Assembly: GCF_035987325.1 (NCBI RefSeq)
Contig: NZ_CP108488.1
Coordinates: 9,449,469-9,513,468 of the forward strand
Reading direction: 5' to 3'
DNA length: 64,000 bases
Source of the DNA: Streptomyces sp. NBC_01244
GTDB taxonomy: Bacteria; Actinomycetota; Actinomycetes; Streptomycetales; Streptomycetaceae
Part shown: positions 24,874 to 33,316 of the stretch, piece by piece
Layout of the letters: the number at the start of each line of letters is the position of its first letter
Numbering within the stretch: the first letter of the stretch is position 1
Notes under the pieces: generated by a model
Seen by the model: only the letters and a program-made list of their open reading frames with translations
Databases searched by the model: none
What the model was told of the DNA's origin: nothing
Translations under genes and position numbers: made by a program

Positions 24874-26480
24874 AGACCGCCTTCCTCGGCGGCGTGTTCG
24901 TCCTGGTGGCGGGCGGGGTGGGGTTCGCGGGTTACGAGATGCTGGGCGGGGACTCGGACGCCGCGCAGCTGAACGCGTCCGGGTCCGGGGAGATTACGGC
25001 CGAGGAGGTCGAGCGGACATCGCGGGACTTCCTGGCGGCGTGGGCCCGCGGGGACGCGGACGCGGCGGGGACGCTGACCGACCACCCTGCGGCGGCCGCG
25101 GAGGCGCTGCGCGGCTTCCGGGAGACCGGGCACGTGGAGAACGCCGTGGTCACGCCGGGCGCGGCGAGCGGCGCCACGGTGCCGTACACGGTGAAGGCGA
25201 CCATCAATTTCGAGGGGCACGAGAAGGAGCTGGCGTACGCCTCGGAGCTGACCGTGGTGCGGGGCAAGAGCAGTGGGCGGGCGCTGGTGGACTGGCGGCC
25301 TGCGGTGCTGCACCCGAAGCTGATCGAGGGCGCGACCCTGCGGACCGGTAAGGCGAAGAGGGACTCGATCCAGGCGATGGACCGCGAGGGCCGGGAGCTG
25401 ACCGCCGAGAAGTACCCGTCGCTGGCCCCCGTGCTGGACACCCTGCGCACCCGGTACGCGGACGGGGCCGCGGGCGAGCCCGGCGTCGAGACCTGGATCG
25501 AGCCTGCCGACGCCGACGCGCCGAACCAGACGCTGCTCACCCTGGTCAAGGGAAAGACGAAGAAGGTCCAGACGACGCTGGACGCCGACGTACAGGCGGC
25601 CGCCGAGCGGGCGGTGAAGAAGTACGACCGGGCCTCGGTGGTCGCCGTCCGGCCCAGCACCGGCGAGATCAGCGCGGTCGCCAACAGCCCGGTCGGCGGG
25701 TTCAATGTGGCGATGGAGGGGGCGCAGGCCCCCGGCTCCACGATGAAGGTCGTGACCGCGGCGATGATGCTGGAGCACGGACTGGTCGGCGGACCGACCT
25801 CCCCGGTCGAGTGTCCGAAGGAGGTGACCTGGTCGGGCACGACCTTCCACAACAACAAGAACTTCTTCATCGAGAACGGCACCTTCCGGGACAGCTTCCG
25901 CCGCTCCTGCAACACCTTCTTCATGAAGGCGCTGGGCCCGCTGAACGCCAAGGGCGTGGAGGACACCGCCCTGAGCCAGACGGCCCGCAAGTATTTCGGC
26001 CTGGGCGGGGTGTGGTCCATCGGGATCGTCTCCACCGACGCGCGCATCCCGGTCTCGAAGGGCCCCGAGACGGCCGCCTCCTACATCGGCCAGGGCAAGG
26101 TCACCATGAACGCCCTCAGCGTCGCCTCCCTCTCGGCGACCGTGAAAAACGGTGCGTTCCGCCAGCCGGTGATCGTGCCCAGGGAGATGATCAAGGGCAA
26201 GTTGACCACCGCCCAGCCGCTGCCCGGGAACATGGCCGCCACCCTGCGCAGCGTGATGGGCGCCGCCGCGACCGACGGTACCGCCGCCAAGGCGATGTCC
26301 GCGGTCAGCGGCGACAAGGGAGCCAAGACCGGGTCGGCCGAGGTCGATGGGCAGAGCGACTCCAACAGCTGGTTCACCGGCTACGCGGACGACCTGGCCG
26401 CCGGCTCGGTCGTCCAGTCCGGCGGCTACGGCAGCGGGCCGGCGGGCGACGTCGTCGCGACCGTGCTGAACGCACGGTAG
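24858..26480 (+). CDS. Penicillin-binding protein, class B-like transpeptidase with NTF2-like domain
   Basis: The 540-residue protein has an N-terminal anchor helix (TAFLGGVFVLVAGGVGFAGY), an NTF2/MecA-N-like domain (EVERTSRDFLAAWARGDADA), a linker and a transpeptidase domain. All three catalytic motifs are present: S294-T-M-K297, S350-C-N352 and K490-T-G492. This class cross-links peptidoglycan outside the membrane and is the target of beta-lactams. There are no PASTA domains. The AGGGGAGG Shine-Dalgarno lies inside the upstream secreted-protein gene it overlaps. A BLIP-like protein is encoded 6 kb away; a link is speculative. Confidence 0.92.
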   Translation: MRSKVKTAFLGGVFVLVAGGVGFAGYEMLGGDSDAAQLNASGSGEITAEEVERTSRDFLAAWARGDADAAGTLTDHPAAAAEALRGFRETGHVENAVVTPGAASGATVPYTVKATINFEGHEKELAYASELTVVRGKSSGRALVDWRPAVLHPKLIEGATLRTGKAKRDSIQAMDREGRELTAEKYPSLAPVLDTLRTRYADGAAGEPGVETWIEPADADAPNQTLLTLVKGKTKKVQTTLDADVQAAAERAVKKYDRASVVAVRPSTGEISAVANSPVGGFNVAMEGAQAPGSTMKVVTAAMMLEHGLVGGPTSPVECPKEVTWSGTTFHNNKNFFIENGTFRDSFRRSCNTFFMKALGPLNAKGVEDTALSQTARKYFGLGGVWSIGIVSTDARIPVSKGPETAASYIGQGKVTMNALSVASLSATVKNGAFRQPVIVPREMIKGKLTTAQPLPGNMAATLRSVMGAAATDGTAAKAMSAVSGDKGAKTGSAEVDGQSDSNSWFTGYADDLAAGSVVQSGGYGSGPAGDVVATVLNAR

Positions 26481-26591
26481 GGCGGAGACGGTCCGGCCGA
26501 CAGCACGGAGACGGCCGGACGGGCCGAGGCGCACGATACGGCGGGAGGCTGTCGACGCCGTGGTGTGACTGCGCAGGTTGGTTGATTGTGA

Positions 26592-26966
26592 TCTTCGGTC
26601 GACGTCGCCTTTTTCGAGGACTCGCACGACGCCTGCGCTCGCACGATCCTCCAGTCCGGACTGCTCCTGGTCCGCGGGATTATCGAGCGCCGCGGCAGCA
26701 GGCGCACCGTCGTCGGTGAGAGGGCCTGGAACCTGGAAGACGTCGCGCTCGCACGCCGTGACCACGGTCCCCAGGCCGCCCTCGACCTCCTCGGCCGCAC
26801 CACACCCGCACCCACCCCAGCCCAGAATCCCAGCCCGCGCCCCGGCCGAACCCTGCTCGACGGAACCGCGGGGGCTCGCACCCACGCGTTCGCTGATCTC
26901 CAGCCCGCGGGGACCAGGTCGGCAGATCTGCGGCGTCTCGGGCACCGGAGCCCGGGATCGGCGGAG
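26592..26966 (+). pseudogene. dnaE2: 3' fragment of error-prone DNA polymerase dnaE2
   Basis: The frame encodes VAFFEDSHDACARTILQSGL, LLVRGIIERRGSRRTVVGER, AWNLEDVALARRDHGPQAAL and ADLQPAGTRSADLRRLGHRS. This is the C-terminal end of actinobacterial DnaE2/ImuC, the error-prone replicative-type polymerase of the mutasome. About 90% of the gene is absent; upstream DNA is the end of the penicillin-binding protein locus. The frame also runs on without a stop into the following Y-family start at 26976. It is a relic that shows a DnaE2/Y-family SOS cassette once stood here. Confidence 0.85.
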
Positions 26967-26975
26967 GTGATCGCG

Positions 26976-27246
26976 ATGACCACCACGGCCCGGAGCATCC
27001 TCCACATCCACCTGCACGGCCGCACCCCCGCCGACACCGACCGGTACGAGCAGGTCCTCGCCCTGCTGCGCGACATCACCCCGGCCGTACAGGCGCTGCC
27101 GCCCGATGCCGTCGTCATCGACATCACCGGCGCCCGCCGCTACTTCGACCAGAGCACCGAAGGCCTCGCCCACCTCGTCCGCCTCCGCATCACCGCGCAC
27201 ACGGGACTCCACACCACGATCGGAACCGGCCCCAACCGAACCCAGT
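26976..27246 (+). pseudogene. Y-family DNA polymerase, N-terminal fragment
   Basis: It starts MTTTARSILHIHLHGRTPAD and carries ALPPDAVVIDITGARRYFDQ and GLHTTIGTGPNRT, the N-terminal palm of an ImuB/DinB-like polymerase. It matches the intact paralogue at 27374 up to its GVGPSWS position. The sequence then stops making sense at about 27246. The missing C-terminal part lies 7.4 kb downstream at 34635-35375. The gene has therefore been split by insertion of a mobile element. Confidence 0.9.
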
Positions 27247-27373
27247 GGGTTCGACGATTCCCGGATGGCTCCACCAGGGAACCCGTCGCTCGATGTGCGT
27301 TGCGGCCCTTGGAGGGCGGCAGGTTCGGCGGAGGCAGTTTCTGCCGGGCGATCAGTCAGAGGGGGTGGTGGAC

Positions 27374-28348
27374 ATGAAGCAGCCGGTGTTCTTCCACATC
27401 CGGCTCCTCCGTAGTGACGGCGGCCGCGGGCTGCCCGAGCTTATGGAGGTCCTCCGCCGGTTCACCCCGGTCGCTCAAGCGTTGCCGCCTTCGGCCGCGA
27501 TCGCGCAGATGTCCGGCGCTCTTCGTCTGTTCGCCGTGGACCCCGTGGGCCTCGCGAACCGGCTCCGTCTTCAGGTTCTCGCGCTGTACGGGCTCGGCAT
27601 GTCGGTGGGGGTCGGCCCGTCGTGGTCGGTGGCGGCCATGGCGTCCGCCCGTGCCGGGGAGAGGGGGCTGCTGCTGGTCATGCCGTCCGAGACCAGCTCG
27701 TTCCTCAGGCCGCTGCCCATCGAGGACCTCTACGGGATCCAGCGCACCGCGGCGGCGCAAATCCGGACGCTCGGGGTCAACACCATCGGGCAGCTCGCGG
27801 ATCTGCCCGCCGTCACGGCAGCGCGGGTTCTCGGCAGGCCCGGGCCGGCTCTGCTGGAGCAGGCGCGGGGAATCGACCGCCGTGCCGTCGCCCCCGGGCG
27901 GGGGCCGCTGTCGGTCAGCCTCCGGGCAGACTTCCCCGGCGACGTCCTCGACGGGCCGCAGGTACGCGCCACCGCGCTTCGGCTCACCACGGAGCTCGGG
28001 GCACTCCTGCGCTCACGCGGACAGGCCGCGCGTACCGTCACCGTGACCGTCCGCATGGCCGACCGGAGTGAACTGGCGAAGACCCGGACCCTGCCGATGG
28101 CCTCCGCTCACACCGATGACGTGCGCCGGGTGGTGTACGAGGTGCTGGACGGTTTCGGGCTGCAGCGTGCCCGGATCCGCCGGATCGCCCTGACGGCCCA
28201 GACCGTCGACGGCGCGCAGGCGCCGACGCAGTTGACCTTTGATCCCGTCCGTGAAGCGCGTGTGCGTGCTGAGCCGGTCATCGACGCCCTCAACCGCCGC
28301 TACGGGCCGGGTACGGTCGGCCCGGCGGCCGCCATCACGGCGGCCTGA
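27374..28348 (+). CDS. Y-family DNA polymerase (ImuB/DinB-like), intact
   Basis: The 324-residue protein is similar along its length to the two split fragments. It has an N-terminal palm (MKQPVFFHIRLLRSDGG), a helix-hairpin-helix-containing thumb (LGVNTIGQLADLPAVTAARV) and a little-finger domain ending QLTFDPVREARVR. It lacks the first acidic DxD of classical DinB (here FHIRLL), as ImuB-like proteins do. It may therefore act as a clamp adaptor rather than a polymerase. GAGGGGG precedes the ATG. Its stop overlaps the convergent regulator by 49 bp. It lies inside the inserted element and may replace the broken resident copy. Confidence 0.85.
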   Translation: MKQPVFFHIRLLRSDGGRGLPELMEVLRRFTPVAQALPPSAAIAQMSGALRLFAVDPVGLANRLRLQVLALYGLGMSVGVGPSWSVAAMASARAGERGLLLVMPSETSSFLRPLPIEDLYGIQRTAAAQIRTLGVNTIGQLADLPAVTAARVLGRPGPALLEQARGIDRRAVAPGRGPLSVSLRADFPGDVLDGPQVRATALRLTTELGALLRSRGQAARTVTVTVRMADRSELAKTRTLPMASAHTDDVRRVVYEVLDGFGLQRARIRRIALTAQTVDGAQAPTQLTFDPVREARVRAEPVIDALNRRYGPGTVGPAAAITAA

Positions 28349-29307
28349 GGATCAGCTTTGTGACCTTCGACGATGGAAGTCAAGCCGTCGAGAAGTGCCT
28401 TGAGACCGAATTCGAAGAGCGCGTCGAGACGCAGGTCATAGCCGTCCCCGAAGGCTCCGACCACCTTGGTGAAGGTCGGGAAGCGGCCGGATTCCACCAG
28501 GTCCCGGAGGGCGGGGGCACGGCTGTCCATCCACTGGTCCTCCGACTGACCCGTGGCGGCTTCGGCGTGCGCTTCCATCTCCAGGTGCACCGCCAGGCCC
28601 TGGACATGGCTGTAGAGCAGGACGTGGATGTCGAACAGCGTCGTGGGGTCGAGACCGTGGCCGTCGAGGGCGCCCAGCATCCACTCGCCGTGGACCATCA
28701 GATTGGGCACGAGCAACGGGCGCGTGAGGGAGCCGAGCTGGGCCAGCCAGGGGTGCTTCCGGTACAGGCTCCACAGAGTCCGGGCTCCCAGCTCGATGCG
28801 GGTACGCCAGCCCTCGGGGGCGTCCGCGCCGTAGGACTCCTCGCCGAACGCGGCGTCGGCCATGTGCAGGACGAGGTCTTCCTTGCTCGGGACGTACCGG
28901 TAGGTGGACATCGCCGCGACGCCGAGCCGGGCCGCGACGCCGCGCATGGAGAGCGCCGAGAGCCCTTCGGCGTCGGCGATCTCGATGGCGGTACGGACGA
29001 TCCGGTCGAGGCTCAGCTCCTGCTCGGTGTCCGGGGCGGGTGACGGGCGCCTGCGGGCCGGCGCGGCGACGGCGGTTCCGGCGACGACCGTGCCGATCCG
29101 GGGCCGGGCCTCGACGAGTCCCTCCAGACGCAGGGTGGTCAGGGCCTTGGTGGCGGTGGCGAGTGCGACGCCCCATTCCCGGGCGATCTGCCGGGTCGAG
29201 GGAACTCGGTCCCCGGGGGCGAGTTCACCGTCCGCGATGCGCTGCCGGATCCCGGCGACGATGCGCAGATAGGGCGGATCACTGGCTGGGCCTGTGGTCT
29301 TCGTCAC
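28300..29307 (-). CDS. GntR/TetR fusion transcription regulator
   Basis: The 335-residue protein has a GntR-type winged helix at residues 10-75 (LRIVAGIRQRIADGELAPGD, STRQIAREWGVALATATKAL). A linker is followed by a second, TetR-type HTH (SALSMRGVAARLGVAAMSTY then RYVPSKEDL) with a helical TetR C-terminal ligand domain. Such double-HTH regulators are common in actinobacteria beside the enzyme they control. It diverges from the FAD monooxygenase at 29475 and probably represses it until a substrate drug or metabolite binds. Its 3' end overlaps the polymerase gene by 49 bp, tail to tail. Confidence 0.92.
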   Translation of the reverse strand: MTKTTGPASDPPYLRIVAGIRQRIADGELAPGDRVPSTRQIAREWGVALATATKALTTLRLEGLVEARPRIGTVVAGTAVAAPARRRPSPAPDTEQELSLDRIVRTAIEIADAEGLSALSMRGVAARLGVAAMSTYRYVPSKEDLVLHMADAAFGEESYGADAPEGWRTRIELGARTLWSLYRKHPWLAQLGSLTRPLLVPNLMVHGEWMLGALDGHGLDPTTLFDIHVLLYSHVQGLAVHLEMEAHAEAATGQSEDQWMDSRAPALRDLVESGRFPTFTKVVGAFGDGYDLRLDALFEFGLKALLDGLTSIVEGHKADPQAAVMAAAGPTVPGP

Positions 29308-29328
29308 GTCCTGCCACCTTCCTCTCTT

Positions 29329-29385
29329 GTACTAGTGCAGAGGGTAGCAGCGGCAACATCGAGTGGAAGGCGCCTGCTCTAGTAC
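29329..29385. promoter_or_regulatory. Paired operator-like sites between regulator and monooxygenase
   Basis: The 167-bp divergent intergenic region has GTACTAG at 29329-29335 and its inverse CTAGTAC at 29379-29385. The first sits in the near-palindrome CTCTTGTACTAGTGCAGAG. Two copies in a divergent promoter fit autoregulation and control of the monooxygenase by the adjacent regulator. No footprint can be claimed. Confidence 0.55.
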
Positions 29386-29474
29386 AGGCCTTGCATCTGG
29401 CCAGTTGAGCGGGGCTGTGCGTACGACGTACGTTCAGAGCGCGTACACCGTACAAGCCACTAGAGGGGCTTCTC

Positions 29475-30584
29475 ATGCAGACCGTACTCATCTCCGGTGG
29501 CGGCATCGCCGGGCCCGTCCTCGCCTACTGGCTGCGCCGCCACGGCTTCGCGCCCACCGTCGTCGAACGCGCTCCGGGCCGACGCCCCGGCGGCCAGGCC
29601 GTGGACATCCGCGGCGTCGCGCTCCAAGTCGTGGAGCGGATGGACCTGCTGGAGCAGGCGAGCAGGGTACGGACCCGCATGCGCGGCATGTCGATCCTCG
29701 ACCCCGACGGCCACGAGGTCGACCGCTCCACCGAGGCGACCTTCAGCAGCGGCCGGCTCGACAGCGAAGACATCGAGGTGCTGCGCGAGGACCTGGTCCG
29801 GATGGTGCACGAGCACGCGAGCGCAGGCGTCGAGTACCTCTTCGGCGACAGCATCACCGCGCTCGACGAAGACGAGACCGGGGTACGCGTCGACTTCGCG
29901 CACGGGCCGTCCCGAGTCTTCGACCTCGTGGTCGGGGCCGACGGCCTCCACTCCACCGTACGGCGCCTGGCCTTCGGTCCGGAGGAGCGTTACGCCCATC
30001 ACCTGGGCAGCTACCTCTCGGTGTTCAGCGCGGACAACTTCCTCGCCCTGGACCACTGGCAGGTGTGGCTGCGGGACGGCGACGCGGGCTTCGGCATCAT
30101 GCCTGTACGCGGCAACACCGAACTCAGGATCGCCTTCGGCTTCGAGTCCGCCCCTCTAGCCCACGACCTCCGCGACGGCGCCGCCCTCCGGCAACTCGTC
30201 GTCGACAAGCTCGCGTCGATGCGGTGGGAAGGGACCCGCCTGGCCGAGGCCGCCCGGCAGGCGCCCGACTTCTACTGCGACGCCATGGCCCAGATCCGCA
30301 TGGACCAGTGGTCGCGGGGCCGGGTGACTCTGCTGGGAGACGCCGGCTACTGCCCTTCCCCCCTCTCCGGGCAGGGCACCAGCCTCGCCCTCGTGGGCGC
30401 CCACGTGCTGGCCGACTGCCTGGCCCAGGGCATGGGCGACCACCGCACCGCGTATGCCCGCTACGAGCAGCGGATGCGCCCCTTCGGCACCCTCAACCAG
30501 GCCCTGGCCACCGAGAATCCCGGCGGACCCGCCTCCGAGGCATCCCTCGGGCACGCCAAGAACGCACTCTCCCTGGACAGCTGA
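29475..30584 (+). CDS. FAD-dependent monooxygenase (TetX / aromatic hydroxylase type)
   Basis: The 369-residue protein has an N-terminal FAD Rossmann motif (LISGGGIAGPVLAYWLRRHG), the DG motif VVGADGLHSTVRR near residues 155-168 and the GD motif LLGDAGYCPSPLSGQGTSLA near 290. This is the full set for group A flavin monooxygenases such as TetX, PgaE and salicylate hydroxylase. It starts at an ATG behind GAGGGG. With a divergent GntR/TetR regulator it forms a typical inducible detoxification or resistance pair and is the clearest cargo of the element. The substrate is unknown; tetracycline-like or rifamycin-like aromatics are possibilities only. Confidence 0.93.
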   Translation: MQTVLISGGGIAGPVLAYWLRRHGFAPTVVERAPGRRPGGQAVDIRGVALQVVERMDLLEQASRVRTRMRGMSILDPDGHEVDRSTEATFSSGRLDSEDIEVLREDLVRMVHEHASAGVEYLFGDSITALDEDETGVRVDFAHGPSRVFDLVVGADGLHSTVRRLAFGPEERYAHHLGSYLSVFSADNFLALDHWQVWLRDGDAGFGIMPVRGNTELRIAFGFESAPLAHDLRDGAALRQLVVDKLASMRWEGTRLAEAARQAPDFYCDAMAQIRMDQWSRGRVTLLGDAGYCPSPLSGQGTSLALVGAHVLADCLAQGMGDHRTAYARYEQRMRPFGTLNQALATENPGGPASEASLGHAKNALSLDS

Positions 30585-30625
30585 TGTCCTGTCCCGAACG
30601 GACACCAAAGCACGCAGGAGCAGCG

Positions 30626-32965
30626 CTACGGGGCGATAGGCAGAGGACGGGAGCGTTCGGGGTGGGCGGCGTTCAGGTAGCGCATCGCGGTGATGGGAGC
30701 GAGTCCGAAGAGGCGGATGAGGTGGACGGGGTCTTCGGTGTGCCGGGCCTCGTCGAGGATGCGGTCGGCGCGCAGACGGCCGGTCTGGAGACCGATACGC
30801 CGCAGCGGTGTGTTGATGGCGCTGCTGCTGATGCGTGGGTGGGTGTCGTCGTCGCAGGTTTGTGCGGTGACCAGGAGGTGGGGGTTGGTGCCGGCGGGCC
30901 AGCGCCGGTGCCGCTCGGCGAGCCAGGCGGTGATGAGCTGGTGGGTGAGTTCGTCGAGGTAGACGATGTGATCGAGGCGCCCGGTCCTGCGTACGGTCAG
31001 CTGTCCGCGGCTGCGGTGGAGATCGTCAAGGAGGAGACCGCGCTGGTCGTGGACGCTCAGGGCGTGGACTGCGGCCAGGGCAAGGCTGAGCTTGTTGCGG
31101 ACCTGGGGCAGCCGGTCCAGGGCTCCGGCGAGCTGTTGATCCGGCATGGGTCGGGGCAGCGGCCGGGCGGTGGTGAGGCTGATGTTGCGGGCCGGGTCCC
31201 GGAAGATCAACTTTTCGCGTTTCAGTGCGCGGAAGAACGAGTGGATGGCGACGCCGGTGCCCTTCCTTGGCTCGCCGGTGAGTCCCGCGAGCGCGTTCTG
31301 GACGTGGTCGCGGGTGATGGCGCGGAGGTCGTCGATGCCAGCCTCGTGCCAGGACTGTAGGCAGGAACGGACGCGGCGCACGTAGCCGCAGACGGTGGAG
31401 GGTGCCAGGGGCAGGCTGGGCTGTGACCCGGTATTGCACAGAACGTCGATCCAGCGGTGGACCCCGTCACGGAAGGGAGCCGGCACGTCGTCGGCGTGGC
31501 GGCGGGCGGAGGCGAGGAAGGCGTCGGACTTCGCGTCGGGGACCAGGAGGCCAACCGAGCGGAGGTAGTTGATCACTCTTGGAGCACAGCAGCCCTCGCG
31601 GCGGGCGAGGAGGCGGATGTCAGCTTCGTGGATCGGGGCGTCCACACCGAGGTGTGAAAGGAGGAGCCGTAGGGCGTTCAGGCTCGGCTGGCCGCTGATC
31701 ACGCTCCAGCCACGTGCCCGGATGTAGGTGGAGAACCCTTCCACGAGCCGTTGTGCGGCCGGGGTGAGCGGAGGCCGGGGACGGCCGTCGAGGCGGGTCC
31801 AGTCTCTGGGCAGGTGAAACATCATGAGCTGGCCGGGCAGGCCCAGGTGCTCGGAGACCGGGCGGGCAGCCGTGCGGGAGCCACCGACCACGCTGCGTCG
31901 CTTGCTCTGTAGGCGGCGGTGCCCGTAGAGGCCGGTCTGTTCGCCGGCCCGGTTCACGGTTGTCCGCTGACGCGGCGCGTAGGGGCCGCCGAACCACAGC
32001 TGGTCGGCGCCTTCCAGGGCAATCCCGTCGATGTCGTACGCGGTCTCGGCGAGGAAGCGCACACAGCGTCGGCAGTAGCCGTCGTGTAGCGGCAGCTCAC
32101 GCTCGCAGCGGTGGCAGCAGCCGGTCGGGTGCCGGTAACGCCACATCTCGCATTCCGTGCACCGCTGGACGTTCTCGTTCGTCCAGGCCAGGCAGTCGTG
32201 GCAGCTGCCCTGGCCCTTGGACCACCAGGCCGGAACAAGACGCGGCCTGGCACGGTCCAGGAGCCCGGCTCGCTTCAGGGCTTCGTGAAGGGTGGGGCGC
32301 ATCTGCGGGAGGTCGGCGAGCGTTTCGGGAGCGACGAGGTGGTCGGTGGGAGGGCGGGAGGCGAGCGCGAGGCGGGCGCCGTCTCCGGTGTGGAACAGCC
32401 ACGTCGGGCTGACGCCGCGCTCGGCGGCCATCGCGGTGAGGGCGGTGAGGACGAGGCCGAGGCCGGGGATGTCGCGGCCGCCGATCCGTCGTCCGTGGTC
32501 CCGGGTGAAGGCTCGCGGCCAGGGCGCGAAGAGGCCGAGCTGGCCGGGGACCTCTTCGACGCAGACGCCCGGATCATCCTGCCGCTCGGCGTGCTGGCCC
32601 CGGGCCCATACGGGCCGGTGGGCGGCCGGGCCTGTTGCTGCATACCGGGGTGGGAAGCTCCTCAGGGGTAGACCCACGATTTCCAGGGCCAGTTGCCGAG
32701 GCCGCCCAGGCGCCAAATCCTGGCGCTGGATTTCGGCCTGCAGCCAGTCCTCGTCCTCACCGAGGCGGACGGAGGTCCGGCATCCCCGGCACGTTCCGTC
32801 GACACCGACGATCGCCGGCCAGCCGCAGCGTCGGCACGCGGCCTGCCGCAATCTTCCCGTCTTCATCCGGTACGTCTCCGCCCGGCAGTCCACGCACAGG
32901 CCCATGCTTGTGACCCGGCCCCACAGCCCACACAGCCCGCACGACCCAGCCTTCCTCGCGGTCAT
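30626..32965 (-). CDS. Zinc-finger, recombinase-like protein (779 residues)
   Basis: The N-terminal 70 residues carry paired CxxC motifs (CGLC/CVDC, CRRC/CRGC). A second cluster near residues 255-310 has CHDC, CTEC, CHRC and CRRC. The last 400 residues resemble a tyrosine recombinase: SAM-like core-binding helices (FSTYIRARGWSVISGQPSLN) and a catalytic-like domain (VHDQRGLLLDDLHRSRGQLT to APITAMRYL). Arg and Tyr positions can be matched, but the usual HxxR block is unclear, so activity is uncertain. It is third in an operon with a tyrosine recombinase and an HTH protein. I infer a DNA-binding or second recombinase subunit. Confidence 0.75.
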   Translation of the reverse strand: MTARKAGSCGLCGLWGRVTSMGLCVDCRAETYRMKTGRLRQAACRRCGWPAIVGVDGTCRGCRTSVRLGEDEDWLQAEIQRQDLAPGRPRQLALEIVGLPLRSFPPRYAATGPAAHRPVWARGQHAERQDDPGVCVEEVPGQLGLFAPWPRAFTRDHGRRIGGRDIPGLGLVLTALTAMAAERGVSPTWLFHTGDGARLALASRPPTDHLVAPETLADLPQMRPTLHEALKRAGLLDRARPRLVPAWWSKGQGSCHDCLAWTNENVQRCTECEMWRYRHPTGCCHRCERELPLHDGYCRRCVRFLAETAYDIDGIALEGADQLWFGGPYAPRQRTTVNRAGEQTGLYGHRRLQSKRRSVVGGSRTAARPVSEHLGLPGQLMMFHLPRDWTRLDGRPRPPLTPAAQRLVEGFSTYIRARGWSVISGQPSLNALRLLLSHLGVDAPIHEADIRLLARREGCCAPRVINYLRSVGLLVPDAKSDAFLASARRHADDVPAPFRDGVHRWIDVLCNTGSQPSLPLAPSTVCGYVRRVRSCLQSWHEAGIDDLRAITRDHVQNALAGLTGEPRKGTGVAIHSFFRALKREKLIFRDPARNISLTTARPLPRPMPDQQLAGALDRLPQVRNKLSLALAAVHALSVHDQRGLLLDDLHRSRGQLTVRRTGRLDHIVYLDELTHQLITAWLAERHRRWPAGTNPHLLVTAQTCDDDTHPRISSSAINTPLRRIGLQTGRLRADRILDEARHTEDPVHLIRLFGLAPITAMRYLNAAHPERSRPLPIAP

Positions 32966-32968
32966 GGG

Positions 32969-33316
32969 TCAGTTCGGCGGGAGGCCGCAGGGCGCGCCGC
33001 GGCCACCTGGCTGCCTCGGTACCGGCCTTCCGCCGCTTCCGGCCCGCGGACGCTCGCCGGCCGCCGCCCTGAGATCGGGCTCCGCCGTCCCGGTGGCGGC
33101 GACGGGCTCGGCCTCCATCAGGTCCGCGACCGTACAGCCGAGTGCGGCGCAGATCATGTCGAGGTCTTCCAGCCGGACTGTCACCGGCTTGCCTGACCAC
33201 AACGCGGCCACCTTGCTCAGCGACGGGGTGAACCCGACCTCTTCGAACGCGGCCTTGAGGTGACTGGGTCGCCAGATGTCCCGCTTCGCGGCCGCCCACC
33301 GCAGGTTCCACTTCAC
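32969..33316 (-). CDS. Helix-turn-helix (XRE-like) protein of the recombinase module
   Basis: The 115-residue protein starts from a GTG that overlaps the recombinase stop as GTGA. The N-terminal 70 residues form a Cro/CI-type HTH: LKAAFEEVGFTPSLSKVAAL, WSGKPVTVRLEDLDMICAAL, GCTVADLMEAEP. The remainder is a disordered Gly/Arg/Pro tail. Its stop is only 3 bp before the zinc-finger gene, so the three genes are translationally coupled. It may regulate the operon or act as an excision or directionality factor. The family known from Streptomyces integrative elements is of both kinds. Confidence 0.85.
   Translation of the reverse strand: MKWNLRWAAAKRDIWRPSHLKAAFEEVGFTPSLSKVAALWSGKPVTVRLEDLDMICAALGCTVADLMEAEPVAATGTAEPDLRAAAGERPRAGSGGRPVPRQPGGRGAPCGLPPN

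Noticed and set aside
24828..27212. 794-codon minus-strand open frame across the PBP and dnaE2 relic
   Set aside because: It is the complement of a protein with all three PBP motifs, and the predicted peptide is low complexity. No Shine-Dalgarno or domain is present.
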